From Blastococcus sp. VKM Ac-2987 (GTDB lineage Bacteria; Actinomycetota; Actinomycetes; Mycobacteriales; Geodermatophilaceae): a DNA stretch of 64,000 nt. Below are positions 27,452-34,723 of this stretch, in pieces; the first letter of the stretch is position 1, and every line of letters begins with the position of its first letter. Location of the stretch: positions 186,001-250,000 of the forward strand of contig NZ_JAPVBG010000003.1 of assembly GCF_026967805.1 (NCBI RefSeq), read 5' to 3'. The position numbers and the translations under genes were made by a program. The notes beneath the pieces were generated by a model, which saw nothing but the letters and a program-made list of their open reading frames with translations, had not been told where the DNA came from and made no database searches.

Positions 27452-28377
27452 GATCCGTGCTCCTCGTGCGGCTCGACGGGCACCGTGAACGCGGCCGTGT
27501 GCACGGCGTCGCCGTGCCGGAAGTCCAGGAACAGCCGGTAGGTGCCCGTCGATGGGGCGGTGGTGACGAACGGGACGTGCGGCCCCGGGGCGGCCGAGGT
27601 GCCCTCGTGCTCGGCGGGGTGCACGTGGAGGTAGGCGAGGTCGCCGTCGCGCAGCGCCACCAGGTGCCCGTAGGCGCCGAGGTAGGGCTGCAGGTCGGTG
27701 ACCGGGACGCCGTCGCGGCTCACGCTCAAGGTCAGCTCCGACTCCTCGCCCGGGACGAGCTCCCCGGTCAGGACGACGGTGTAGCCGTCCACCTGGGCGA
27801 CGGCCGACGGGGCGGGCAGCGGTTCGGGGGCGTAGTCGCCGGGGACGGCGAGGTCCGCGCCGAGCACGCGGTTCGCGCCGTCGGCCGCGGCGGTGAAGTC
27901 GGCGAACAGCCGCCAGGTGCCCGGCTCGAGCGCCAGGGGGGCCCGCCAGGCGCCGTCGTCCCCGAGCTCGGGGTGCACGTGCTGGTAGCCGCTGAGGTCG
28001 CGGCGGACGGCGATCAGGTGCAGGTCGACGTCGTGCTCGGTGTCGTACGCGGTCACCGGGGAGCCGTCGGGCCCCAGGACGGTGAACGCGACCGGGGTGG
28101 CCGGACCCGCCGGAGCGGTGTCGTCGGCCAGGGCGAGGGTGTAGCCGTCCGCGCTGACCGTCAGCCCGCCCGGCTCGTCCGCCGGCGCGGGGGCGGCGGA
28201 ACCGCCGCCCCCGTGGCCGGGCCCGGCCACGGCGTGCCCGGCTCCGCCGGTGCCAGCGGTCCCGCCGGTGTCCCCGGCCGGGCCGATCGGGCCTACCGCG
28301 GAGCCCACGCCGACCGCGGCGCCGAAGACGGCGACCAGGCCGACGGCGAACGCGGCGATCTTCGTGGGGGTGTTCAT
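27448..28377 (-). CDS. Membrane-anchored or secreted protein with two HVHP domains, copper operon
   Basis: 309 residues: an N-terminal hydrophobic segment (about 7-29), a Gly/Ala-rich linker, then two related beta-sandwich-like domains. Each holds an H-V-H-P motif ([14 protein letters not shown] and [13 protein letters not shown]) and each is followed by a GTWRLFADF or GTYRLFLDF strand, so the protein has an internal duplication. The domains recall YtkA-like extracellular proteins found beside copper ATPases. Lying between copZ and copA, it probably binds copper outside the membrane. This is a proposal; no characterised family was identified with certainty. Confidence 0.75.
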   Translation of the reverse strand: MNTPTKIAAFAVGLVAVFGAAVGVGSAVGPIGPAGDTGGTAGTGGAGHAVAGPGHGGGGSAAPAPADEPGGLTVSADGYTLALADDTAPAGPATPVAFTVLGPDGSPVTAYDTEHDVDLHLIAVRRDLSGYQHVHPELGDDGAWRAPLALEPGTWRLFADFTAAADGANRVLGADLAVPGDYAPEPLPAPSAVAQVDGYTVVLTGELVPGEESELTLSVSRDGVPVTDLQPYLGAYGHLVALRDGDLAYLHVHPAEHEGTSAAPGPHVPFVTTAPSTGTYRLFLDFRHGDAVHTAAFTVPVEPHEEHGS

Positions 28378-28390
28378 GGCGCCGGCCGCG

Positions 28391-28603
28391 TCAGCGGCCG
28401 CTCACCTCGTATCCGGCTTCCTCGACGGCGGCGCGGACGGCGGTCTCGTCGACCGGCTGCTCGCTGGTGACGGTCAGGCCGCCGGTGGCCAGGTCGACGT
28501 CGACCCCGGTCACGCCCGGCACCTTCGAGACCTCCTCGGTCACCGAGTTGACGCAGTGGCCGCAGGTCATGCCGGTCACGGTGTAGCTGGCGGTGGTGGT
28601 CAC
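28391..28603 (-). CDS. copZ: CopZ-type copper chaperone
   Basis: 70 residues from GTG 28603, with GAGAGGA 6-7 nt upstream. A single heavy-metal-associated domain with GMTCGHC near the N-terminus and the usual EEAGYEV close to the C-terminus. It carries Cu(I) to the N-terminal domain of CopA. It lies 13 bp before the HVHP-protein gene and 29 bp after csoR. Confidence 0.93.
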   Translation of the reverse strand: MTTTASYTVTGMTCGHCVNSVTEEVSKVPGVTGVDVDLATGGLTVTSEQPVDETAVRAAVEEAGYEVSGR

Positions 28604-28632
28604 GGGGGTTCCTCTCGGGGGGGTGCGGATGA

Positions 28633-28953
28633 TCAGGAGCGGACGAGGCGGGCGATGGCCTCGGTGGCCTCGCGGACCTTCTCCTCGGCCTCGCGACCGC
28701 CGGCCCGCGCGGCGTCGACCACGCAGTGGCTGAGGTGCTCCTCGAGCAACCCCAGCGAGACCGCCTGCAGCGCCTTCGTCATGGCCGAGACCTGGGTGAG
28801 GATGTCGATGCAGTACTTCTCGTCCTCCACCATGCGCTGCAGGCCCCGGGCCTGGCCCTCGATCCGGCGCAGCCGCTTGAGGTAGTCGTCCTTGCGGTGG
28901 ATGTAGCCGTGCGCGTGGTCGTGGGCGGCGCAACCGCTGTCGGTCGTGTCCAC
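28633..28953 (-). CDS. csoR: Copper-sensing repressor CsoR
   Basis: 106 residues from GTG 28953, chosen because AGGAGG lies 5-6 nt upstream; an upstream ATG would start beyond the -35 box. Cys48, His73 and Cys77 have the same spacing (25 and 4) as the Cu(I) ligands Cys36, His61 and Cys65 of M. tuberculosis CsoR. RLRRIEGQARGLQRMVEDEKYC and HLSHCVVDA are family signatures. Copper binding releases it from the operator at 28998-29015 and turns on the export operon. Confidence 0.95.
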   Translation of the reverse strand: MDTTDSGCAAHDHAHGYIHRKDDYLKRLRRIEGQARGLQRMVEDEKYCIDILTQVSAMTKALQAVSLGLLEEHLSHCVVDAARAGGREAEEKVREATEAIARLVRS

Positions 28954-28994
28954 GTCGTCCTCCTGTCGGCACCGCGGGTGCGGCGTCGAGAAGA

Positions 28995-29022
28995 ACCATA
29001 CCCCCCTAGGGTTATCCGTCAA
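28995..29022 (-). promoter_or_regulatory. Promoter of the csoR-copZ-copA operon
   Basis: Minus-strand TTGACG (29022-29017), 16-bp spacer, TATGGT (29000-28995). The spacer is almost wholly filled by the CsoR operator. The -35 lies inside the 3' end of the upstream merR-type gene. Confidence 0.75.
28998..29015. promoter_or_regulatory. CsoR operator
   Basis: ATACCCCCCTAGGGTTAT, an imperfect dyad of the ATACC...GGTAT, G/C-tract type known for CsoR-family repressors. It occupies the spacer between -35 and -10, so bound CsoR would exclude polymerase. Confidence 0.78.
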
Positions 29023-29344
29023 GTCCGTCGGTGCGCTCCCGGAGCCGGTCCAGGTCCGCCCGCGCAGAGGCCAGCTCGTCCTGCAGCCCGACGATCACCT
29101 CGGCCGAGGCGACCGGGTGGCCGTCGTCGAGCAGTACCCGCATCCGGGCGGCCAGCACCAGCTGTCGGCGGGAGTACCGGCGGTGGCCACCGGGCGAGCG
29201 GTGGGGCCGGAGGATGCCGGAGCTGTCGAGGCTGCGCAGGAACGCGGCCTGCACGCCGAGCAGCTCCGCGGCCTGGCTCATCGTCATCGCCGGGTACTCG
29301 GGGTCGTCGAGCCGGCGCAGCGGGTCCGCGGGGTCGGGTGTCAT
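29012..29344 (-). CDS. MerR family transcriptional regulator
   Basis: 110 residues. MerR winged helix: MTMSQAAELLGVQAAFLRSLDSSGIL, then RPHRSPGGHRRYSRRQLVLAARM. A coiled-coil segment (VGLQDELASARADLDRLRERTD) closes the protein; there is no C-terminal ligand domain. HspR-like regulators of this size often sit beside small heat-shock genes, and hsp20 lies 100 bp upstream on the same strand. It probably controls the hsp20 promoter. Its 3' end carries the -35 of the csoR operon. Confidence 0.88.
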   Translation of the reverse strand: MTPDPADPLRRLDDPEYPAMTMSQAAELLGVQAAFLRSLDSSGILRPHRSPGGHRRYSRRQLVLAARMRVLLDDGHPVASAEVIVGLQDELASARADLDRLRERTDGLDG

Positions 29345-29387
29345 CGCGCGCCTCCGGATCGGGGCGCCCGGTCGGGCGCCGGACGGC

Positions 29388-29422
29388 GCAGGGGCCGGGC
29401 CCGAGGCGGGCCCGGCCCCTGC
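29388..29422 (-). terminator. Terminator after hsp20
   Basis: A perfect 15-bp stem (29388-29402 with 29408-29422) and 5-nt loop, 22 bp past the hsp20 stop and before the merR-type gene, so transcription into the regulator would be reduced. Confidence 0.8.
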
Positions 29423-29444
29423 GGTGGTGCCGGTCGGGTGGGAG

Positions 29445-29930
29445 TCAGCTCTCGACCGCCGGCTGGTCGCCGTCGATGGTGCGCGCCTCGACGGCCGCCG
29501 GTGCGTCCGCCCGCGTCACGGTGATCTTCCGCGCCCTGGCCTTCTCGGCGATCGGGATGCTGATGCTCAGCACGCCGTCGTGGTAGCTCGCCTCGAGCCG
29601 GTCGGTGTCGAGGCTGCGACCGAGCACCAGCTGGCGGGTGTAGCTGCCGAACGGGCGCTCGGCGATCGCCCACTCCGCGTTCTCCAGCTGGGGGACCGAG
29701 CGCTCGGCGGTGACGGTGAGGGTGTTGCCCTCGACCGACAGGTCGATCGAGCCCGGGTCGACCCCCGGCAGGTCGAAGTGGGCGACGAAGTTGTCGCCGA
29801 CCCGGTAGGCGTCCATCGGCATCCCCGACAGCGGGCGCGCGGTGGTGGCGCCGGAGCGGCCGGTGAGCTGGTCCAGCGCCCGGAAGGCGTTGGACGTGGC
29901 GGCGAACGGGTCGTAAGCGGTCAGCATCAT
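29445..29930 (-). CDS. Hsp20/alpha-crystallin small heat-shock protein
   Basis: 161 residues; AGGAGG lies 8 nt before the first of two ATG codons. The alpha-crystallin domain covers about residues 38-135 (YRVGDNFVAHFDLPGVDPGSIDLSV, ERPFGSYTRQLVLGRSLD) and contains GVLSISIPIAEKARARKI. It is an ATP-independent holdase that binds unfolding proteins. A nested dyad lies upstream and a MerR-type gene downstream, which suggests stress-dependent derepression. Confidence 0.93.
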   Translation of the reverse strand: MMLTAYDPFAATSNAFRALDQLTGRSGATTARPLSGMPMDAYRVGDNFVAHFDLPGVDPGSIDLSVEGNTLTVTAERSVPQLENAEWAIAERPFGSYTRQLVLGRSLDTDRLEASYHDGVLSISIPIAEKARARKITVTRADAPAAVEARTIDGDQPAVES

Positions 29931-29970
29931 GGCTGGAACCTCCTGGACGGTCGATCTGGTGTTCGCTGCC

Positions 29971-30008
29971 CGAGGTAGAACCTCTAGTGGCGACTGGAGA
30001 TTACCTCG
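29971..30008. promoter_or_regulatory. Nested dyad upstream of hsp20, candidate MerR/HspR-type operator
   Basis: Outer arms CGAGGTA (29971-29977) and TACCTCG (30002-30008) are perfect. Inner arms CTCTAGT (29982-29988) and ACTGGAG (29993-29999) have one mismatch. It lies 40-78 bp before hsp20. The inner part loosely recalls the HspR box (CTTGAGT...ACTCAAG) with a shorter centre. Confidence 0.5.
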
Positions 30009-30118
30009 GCAGCGCGTACATGTAACGTGCCTTCGCGCTGAATGTTCCCGCGACCTCCCGGCCGGGACACCCCGGGGCCGGTGCGTGAACCGGTGCCCCG
30101 CGGGGCAACGACCTCCTC

Positions 30119-30556
30119 GTGGAGGAGACGAGCACCACGCCTCAGGACACGCACCCGGACACGACGGCCGCCGAGCCCCCCGTGTCGCACACGGTGGAGG
30201 GGGAGACGGCCCGGATCACCGTCGGCGGTGAGCTGACCGAGGCCGCCCGCCGCCCGCTGGTGCGCACCGTGACCGATCTGCTGCTCACCGAGCACTCGCT
30301 GCGCCGGGTGGAGCTGGACCTCCGGCAGGTCCCCTTCATGAACTCCGCGGGGCTGGCCGTGCTGGTCCAGCTGCAGAAGCTGGGCGTCCCGCGGGCCATC
30401 GACACCGCGCTGGTGGACCCACCACCGTCGGTCGCGCGCCCGCTGCAGCTCACCGGGCTCTGGCACCGGTTCACCGTCGTCGACGCCGGCGGCACGGTCT
30501 CGGCCGAGGCGACGGCCGACGGCCGCCCCGGCTCGCGGGGCGCCGAGCACTCCTAG
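30119..30556 (+). CDS. STAS domain protein, anti-sigma-factor antagonist-like
   Basis: 145 residues. The STAS fold is seen as ETARITVGGELTEAARRPLV, LRRVELDLRQVPFMNSAGLAVLVQLQKLG, where the serine of FMNSAG is at the phosphorylation position of SpoIIAA/RsbV, and LQLTGLWHRFTVV. It could release a sigma factor from its anti-sigma partner when unphosphorylated. No kinase gene is adjacent. The start (GTG 30119) has no strong ribosome site. The 173 bp before it hold only the hsp20 control region and no other recognisable signal. Confidence 0.8.
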   Translation: MEETSTTPQDTHPDTTAAEPPVSHTVEGETARITVGGELTEAARRPLVRTVTDLLLTEHSLRRVELDLRQVPFMNSAGLAVLVQLQKLGVPRAIDTALVDPPPSVARPLQLTGLWHRFTVVDAGGTVSAEATADGRPGSRGAEHS

Positions 30557-30593
30557 TCCGGTGTCGGGCGCTGCCCGGGGACGCCGGGGCTCC

Positions 30594-30599
30594 TAGCCT
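30594..30599 (+). promoter_or_regulatory. Leaderless -10 box of the YibE/F gene
   Basis: TAGCCT ending 6 nt before GTG 30606, the arrangement of leaderless actinobacterial promoters. The same hexamer stands in the same place before the gene at 56300. Confidence 0.6.
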
Positions 30600-30605
30600 G
30601 ACCGG

Positions 30606-31880
30606 GTGTCGTCCACCCATGCCCACAGCCACGGTCCCGACCCGGACGCGCCCCCGCCCACCGAGGAGGCGCTCGCCCGGCGGCGGCGCGCCGTCTGGCT
30701 GATGCTCCTGCTGCTCGTGCCCGTCGGCCTGGCCACCGTCATCGGCCTGATCGCGCTCTGGCCCGGCGCGGAGCCGACGCGTGCCGAACTGGCGGCGCAG
30801 CAGGCGCTGCCGCCGGGGACCACCTATCCCGACGGGCGGATCGTCTCCATCGAGACCTTCGACTGCGGCGTCGACCCCACGGGCCCGCCGCAGACGTGCG
30901 CCACCGCGGTGGTGGAGGTCCTCGGTGGCGAGGGCGCCGGTGACTTCGAGGGGATCGACATGCCGCCGGAGGTGGTCGCCGCCGGCGTCTCGGAGGGGGA
31001 GACGCTGGTGCTCACCCGCGATGCGGGCGCCGAGGGTGGACCGACCTACGCCTTCTACGACTACGCGCGGGACACGCCGATCATCGTCCTGGCCGTCGCC
31101 TTCGCCCTCGTCGTTGGGGTCGTGGCCCGGCTCCGGGGGCTCGCCTCGCTGCTGGGGCTCGCGTTCGCGTTCTTCGTGCTGCTCCAGTTCGTGCTGCCAG
31201 GGCTGCTGACCGAGGAGCACCCGACGCTGGTCAGCCTGGTCGGGTCGGCGGCGATCATGTTCGTCGTCCTGTACCTGGCGCACGGGTTCTCGGCCCGTAC
31301 GACGACCGCGCTGGTGGGGACGCTCTTCGGGCTCACCCTGGTCGCCGTCATGGGATCGCTCGCGGTCTCGGCCGCCCGGCTCACCGGGCTCACCGACGAG
31401 GACGCGTTCACGCTGCAGCGCTTCGACCCGACGCTGAGCTTCTCCGGGCTGGTGCTGGCCGGCATCGTGGTGGCGGGCCTGGGCGTGCTCAACGACGTCA
31501 CCATCACCCAGGCGTCGGCGATCTGGCAGCTGCACGAGGTGTCTCCGGAGATGACCTGGCGGGAGCTCTACACCCGCGGCATGACCGTCGGCCGGGACCA
31601 CATCGCCTCGACCGTCTACACCATCGTGTTCGCCTACGCCGGGGCGGCGCTGCCCCTCCTCCTGCTGCTCGAGATCTACGCGACGCCCGTCTGGACGCTC
31701 ATCACCAGCGCGGCGCTGGCCGAGGAGGTCATCCGCACGCTGGTCGGGGCGATCGCCCTGGTCCTCGCCGTGCCGGTGACCACCGCCGCGGGCGCCTTCT
31801 TCGCGAAGGCCGCGGACACCCAGGCCGGCACGGTCAGCGAGCGCGGGATGACCGCGCTGCGCACCCGGTTCGCCCGATGA
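30606..31880 (+). CDS. YibE/F family membrane protein
   Basis: 424 residues: a His-containing cytoplasmic start (THAHSHGPD), one membrane segment (about 30-51), an extracytoplasmic domain (about 55-155), then at least seven hydrophobic segments. The typical block LGVLNDVTITQASAIWQLHEV...RELYTRGMTVGRDHIASTVYTIVFAYAGAALPLLLL identifies the family. The function is not established. Transcription is probably leaderless from TAGCCT. It overlaps the next gene by 4 nt. Confidence 0.88.
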   Translation: MSSTHAHSHGPDPDAPPPTEEALARRRRAVWLMLLLLVPVGLATVIGLIALWPGAEPTRAELAAQQALPPGTTYPDGRIVSIETFDCGVDPTGPPQTCATAVVEVLGGEGAGDFEGIDMPPEVVAAGVSEGETLVLTRDAGAEGGPTYAFYDYARDTPIIVLAVAFALVVGVVARLRGLASLLGLAFAFFVLLQFVLPGLLTEEHPTLVSLVGSAAIMFVVLYLAHGFSARTTTALVGTLFGLTLVAVMGSLAVSAARLTGLTDEDAFTLQRFDPTLSFSGLVLAGIVVAGLGVLNDVTITQASAIWQLHEVSPEMTWRELYTRGMTVGRDHIASTVYTIVFAYAGAALPLLLLLEIYATPVWTLITSAALAEEVIRTLVGAIALVLAVPVTTAAGAFFAKAADTQAGTVSERGMTALRTRFAR

Positions 31881-32512
31881 GCGAGGCTGGAGCCGTGACC
31901 GATCTGCTCGCCGCCGCCTCCACCGCCCCGGGTTTCATGCCCGACGACGAGGGGCGCGCCCTGTACGAGGCCGCGTGCGCCGTCGCCGTCCCCGGGCCGC
32001 TGCTGGAGGTGGGCAGCTGGATGGGGAGGTCCGCGCTCTACCTGGCCGCGGCCGCTCGGGAGACCGGCCGGCAGGTGGTGACGGTCGACCACCACCGCGG
32101 GTCGGAGGAGCACCAGCCCGGCTGGGAGTACCACGACCCCTCGCTGGTCGACCCCGCCGTGGGCCGGATCGACACGCTGCCGCGGCTCCGCCGCACCATC
32201 GCCGAGGCCGGCGCCGAGGACGTCGTGATCGCCGTCGTCACCCGGTCGGAGACGCTCGCGCCGCTGTGGAGCACCCCGCTGGCGCTGCTGTTCCTCGACG
32301 GCAGCCACACCGAGGAGTCCGCGCGCCGCGACCAGGACGCGTGGGTCGCCAAGCTCGCCGTCGGCGGCACGCTGGCCATCCACGACGTCTTCCCCGACCC
32401 GGCCGACGGCGGGCAGGCCCCCTACGGGGTCTACACCCGCGTGCTGGCGTCCGGGGAGTTCACCGAGCTGCCCGGCACCGGCTCGCTGCGGCTGCTGCGC
32501 CGTGACCGCTGA
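31877..32512 (+). CDS. Class I SAM-dependent methyltransferase-like protein
   Basis: 211 residues. The SAM loop is LLEVGSWMGRSALYLAAAA, the second motif VVTVDHHRG, and LLFLDGSHTEESARRDQDAW recalls the metal and substrate site of macrocin O-methyltransferase-like (Methyltransf_24) proteins; GGTLAIHDVF follows. The substrate is unknown. It overlaps its neighbours on both sides (4 nt and 11 nt), so it is co-translated with the YibE/F protein and the zinc-finger protein. Confidence 0.82.
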   Translation: MSEAGAVTDLLAAASTAPGFMPDDEGRALYEAACAVAVPGPLLEVGSWMGRSALYLAAAARETGRQVVTVDHHRGSEEHQPGWEYHDPSLVDPAVGRIDTLPRLRRTIAEAGAEDVVIAVVTRSETLAPLWSTPLALLFLDGSHTEESARRDQDAWVAKLAVGGTLAIHDVFPDPADGGQAPYGVYTRVLASGEFTELPGTGSLRLLRRDR

Positions 32513-32831
32513 CCCGCTGGGCGCCGAGCGGGCGGCGGCGCTGGCGCAGATCGGGGTGCTGACCCGCGAGTTCGACGCCATCGTGGCGGCGTCGCAGGCA
32601 TCCAACGCCGACGACGAGCACGACCCGGAGGGCGCGACGATCGCGTTCGAGCGCCAGCAGGTCGCCGCGCTGCTGGAGGCCGCGCGCCGCCGGCTGGCCG
32701 ACGTCGACGCGGCGGTGACCGCCGTGGAGGCCGGCACCTACGGCCGGTGCCAGAGCTGCGGGCAGCCCATCGCCCCCGAGCGCCTCGCCGCCCGCCCGAC
32801 CGCCCGCACCTGCATCACCTGCGCCCGCTGA
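32502..32831 (+). CDS. DksA/TraR-type zinc-finger protein
   Basis: 109 residues: an N-terminal helical hairpin (about 1-75) and a C-terminal four-cysteine zinc finger, CQSC...CITC, in YGRCQSCGQPIAPERLAARP. The Asp pair at the coiled-coil tip of true DksA is not obvious, so effects on RNA polymerase are uncertain. Start GTG 32502 lies inside the preceding gene (11-nt overlap). Confidence 0.85.
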   Translation: MTADPLGAERAAALAQIGVLTREFDAIVAASQASNADDEHDPEGATIAFERQQVAALLEAARRRLADVDAAVTAVEAGTYGRCQSCGQPIAPERLAARPTARTCITCAR

Positions 32832-32833
32832 CC

Positions 32834-32900
32834 CAGGCATAGGAGGCTATGCATACGGATTCGGCCACGAAACCGCAGGCATAGCCTCCTATGCCTGCGG
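32834..32900. terminator. Nested double hairpin, bidirectional terminator
   Basis: Hairpin A: GCATAG-GAGG-CTATGC (32837-32852). Hairpin B: a perfect 12-bp stem (32873-32884 with 32889-32900) around CCTC. B contains the inverted copy of A, so 32834-32852 and 32879-32897 also pair with each other over 19 bp around a 26-nt spacer. It separates two convergent genes and can fold as two small hairpins or one long one. Confidence 0.75.
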
Positions 32901-32903
32901 GGA

Positions 32904-33845
32904 TCAGCTCACGTACCTGCGGGCGGTCGACGTCCGCTGGGCGTGCTCCAGGGCCGCGAAGCGGGCCTCGGCGTGCGGGGGGAGCACCCGCCGCTCGCGC
33001 AGTACCCACGGCAGCCCGCGCAGCGCCCGGGCCAGCCCGAGCGCGGTCACCCGGTCACGGGGCACGGTGCGCAGCAGGTGCACGGTGCGGCGCAGGGCCG
33101 GGCGGAAGGGCCGGCGCAGCCACGTCGTCCACAGCGTGTTGCGGATGCCGTCGGCCCGCCGCCGGTGCGGATCGCGGGCCTTGCTGGCCTGGTGGTGCAC
33201 GGTCAGCGTCGGCAGGTAGCACAGCTCCCACCCGCGGGCGGCCAGGTCGCCGGCCATCAGCTCCTCCTCGCCGCCCAGCCACAACCGCTCGGAGAAGCCG
33301 CCCACCTCCTCGAACGCCTCCCGCCGCAGCACGGACGCGCCGGCGAGGAACGACCCCAGAGCCGGGCCGGGCAGCCAGTCGGCGCCGCGCACGGGGGAGT
33401 CGCGCAGCTCGGCGACGATCGGGTCCTCGGTGCTGCCCGGCTCGACCAGGATGCGGGCGGTGACGATCGCCAGCCGCGGGTGGGCGTCGAAGGTGTCGGC
33501 CGCGGTGCGCAGCGAGCCCGGTTCCCACCAGGTGTCGTCGTCGCAGAACGCGACGTAGGGCGTCGCGACCCGGGCCACGCCGAGGTTGCGGCCCACCGCG
33601 CCCAGGTTCTCCGGGCTGGCGATCAGCTCGACCTGCGGGAACCGCTCGCGCACGGCGTCGGCGGTCCCGTCGGTCGAGCCGTTGTCGACGACGACGACGT
33701 GCGGCCGCTCGGGGAGCGCTCCCAGGCGCGCCAGGGCGAGCAGCAGCTCGTCCCGCCGCTGGTGGGTGATGACGACGACGGCGACGCGCGGATCGGGGCC
33801 GGGGGCGGACCGGTCGGCGTCGGTCCCCGGGGCGGTGGTGGTCAC
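32904..33845 (-). CDS. Glycosyltransferase family 2, first of two
   Basis: 313 residues. GT-A fold: RVAVVVITHQRRDELLLAL, VVVDNGSTDGT, the DxD-type metal site in VAFCDDDTWW, FLAGASVLRREAFEEVGGF, and GGEEELMAGDLAARGWELCYLP with a following HHQ. It transfers a sugar from a nucleotide donor. The C-terminal basic helices may sit on the membrane. It starts 4 nt inside the upstream glycosyltransferase gene and is the last gene of the five-gene sugar cluster. Confidence 0.9.
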   Translation of the reverse strand: MTTTAPGTDADRSAPGPDPRVAVVVITHQRRDELLLALARLGALPERPHVVVVDNGSTDGTADAVRERFPQVELIASPENLGAVGRNLGVARVATPYVAFCDDDTWWEPGSLRTAADTFDAHPRLAIVTARILVEPGSTEDPIVAELRDSPVRGADWLPGPALGSFLAGASVLRREAFEEVGGFSERLWLGGEEELMAGDLAARGWELCYLPTLTVHHQASKARDPHRRRADGIRNTLWTTWLRRPFRPALRRTVHLLRTVPRDRVTALGLARALRGLPWVLRERRVLPPHAEARFAALEHAQRTSTARRYVS

Positions 33846-34723
33846 GCCCGCTCACCGGACAGCAGCCGCAGGTCGGCGCGCACCCGGCCGGGCAGCGGAC
33901 GGCGCCGGCGCAGCGCTGCGGACAGGTCGGGCAGCGCCCGGAGGAGGCCCTCGACGCCCGGCCGGCCGGCGCGCAGGGCGTCCGCCACCGTGCGGGCGAC
34001 GTCGCCGGCCGGCAACCGCATGAGGGCGGTCAGCAGCCGGCTCCGCCAGATGCCCGCCTGCCGCCGCCCCGGGGCGTCCCGCCGGGGGGACGGGTGGTGG
34101 TGGATCGTCACCTCGTCGACGTAGGCGAGCCCCCAGCCGGCCACGGCCAGGTCCAGCGCCAGCCGCTCCTCCTCGCCGGGGAACCGCACCACCGGGTCGA
34201 AGCCGCCGACGGCCTCGAAGGCCTCGGTCCGCACCACCGCGGCGCAGGCGACGAAGCCCAGCAGCGCCGGCCCGGGGAGGTCCGCCGGGGTGCCCAGCGG
34301 GCTCTCCGCCATCTCGGCGCAGACCGGGTCCAGCCGCTCCTCGGGCCCTACGAGGATCCGGGCGTTGAGCAGCGCGAGCCGCGGGTGGGCCCGCATGATC
34401 GCGACGGCGCGGGCCAGGTCGCCCGGCGCCCACCAGGAGTCGTCGTCGGCGAACGCGAGGAACGGGGTGTGCGCCTGCGCGGCCCCCAGCGTGCGGCCGT
34501 GCGCCCCCTCGTTCGAGTCCAGCGGCAGCACGGTGACCTCGGGGTGGGCCTCCCGCACGGCCGCGACCGTGCCGTCGGTGGAGGCGTTGTCGACCAGCAC
34601 CACCGGCGCCTCGTGGCGGGGCAGCGAGGCGAGCAGGTCGTCGCGGCGGTTGCGGCTGGCGACGACCACGGTGACGTCGGACCCGGGGGGACGGGATCGG
34701 TCGGTGCTGGGCAGAACGGTCAC
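33842..34723 (-). CDS. Glycosyltransferase family 2, second of two
   Basis: 293 residues from GTG 34723, overlapping the preceding stop by 4 nt; no Shine-Dalgarno is seen, so it probably depends on coupling. Motifs DVTVVVASRNRRDDL, LVDNASTDGT, FLAFADDDSWW, FPGEEERLALDLAVAGWGLAYV and HHHPS parallel those of the gene at 32904, so the two are paralogues that arose by duplication. Both probably act on the same glycoconjugate. Confidence 0.9.
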   Translation of the reverse strand: MTVLPSTDRSRPPGSDVTVVVASRNRRDDLLASLPRHEAPVVLVDNASTDGTVAAVREAHPEVTVLPLDSNEGAHGRTLGAAQAHTPFLAFADDDSWWAPGDLARAVAIMRAHPRLALLNARILVGPEERLDPVCAEMAESPLGTPADLPGPALLGFVACAAVVRTEAFEAVGGFDPVVRFPGEEERLALDLAVAGWGLAYVDEVTIHHHPSPRRDAPGRRQAGIWRSRLLTALMRLPAGDVARTVADALRAGRPGVEGLLRALPDLSAALRRRRPLPGRVRADLRLLSGERA

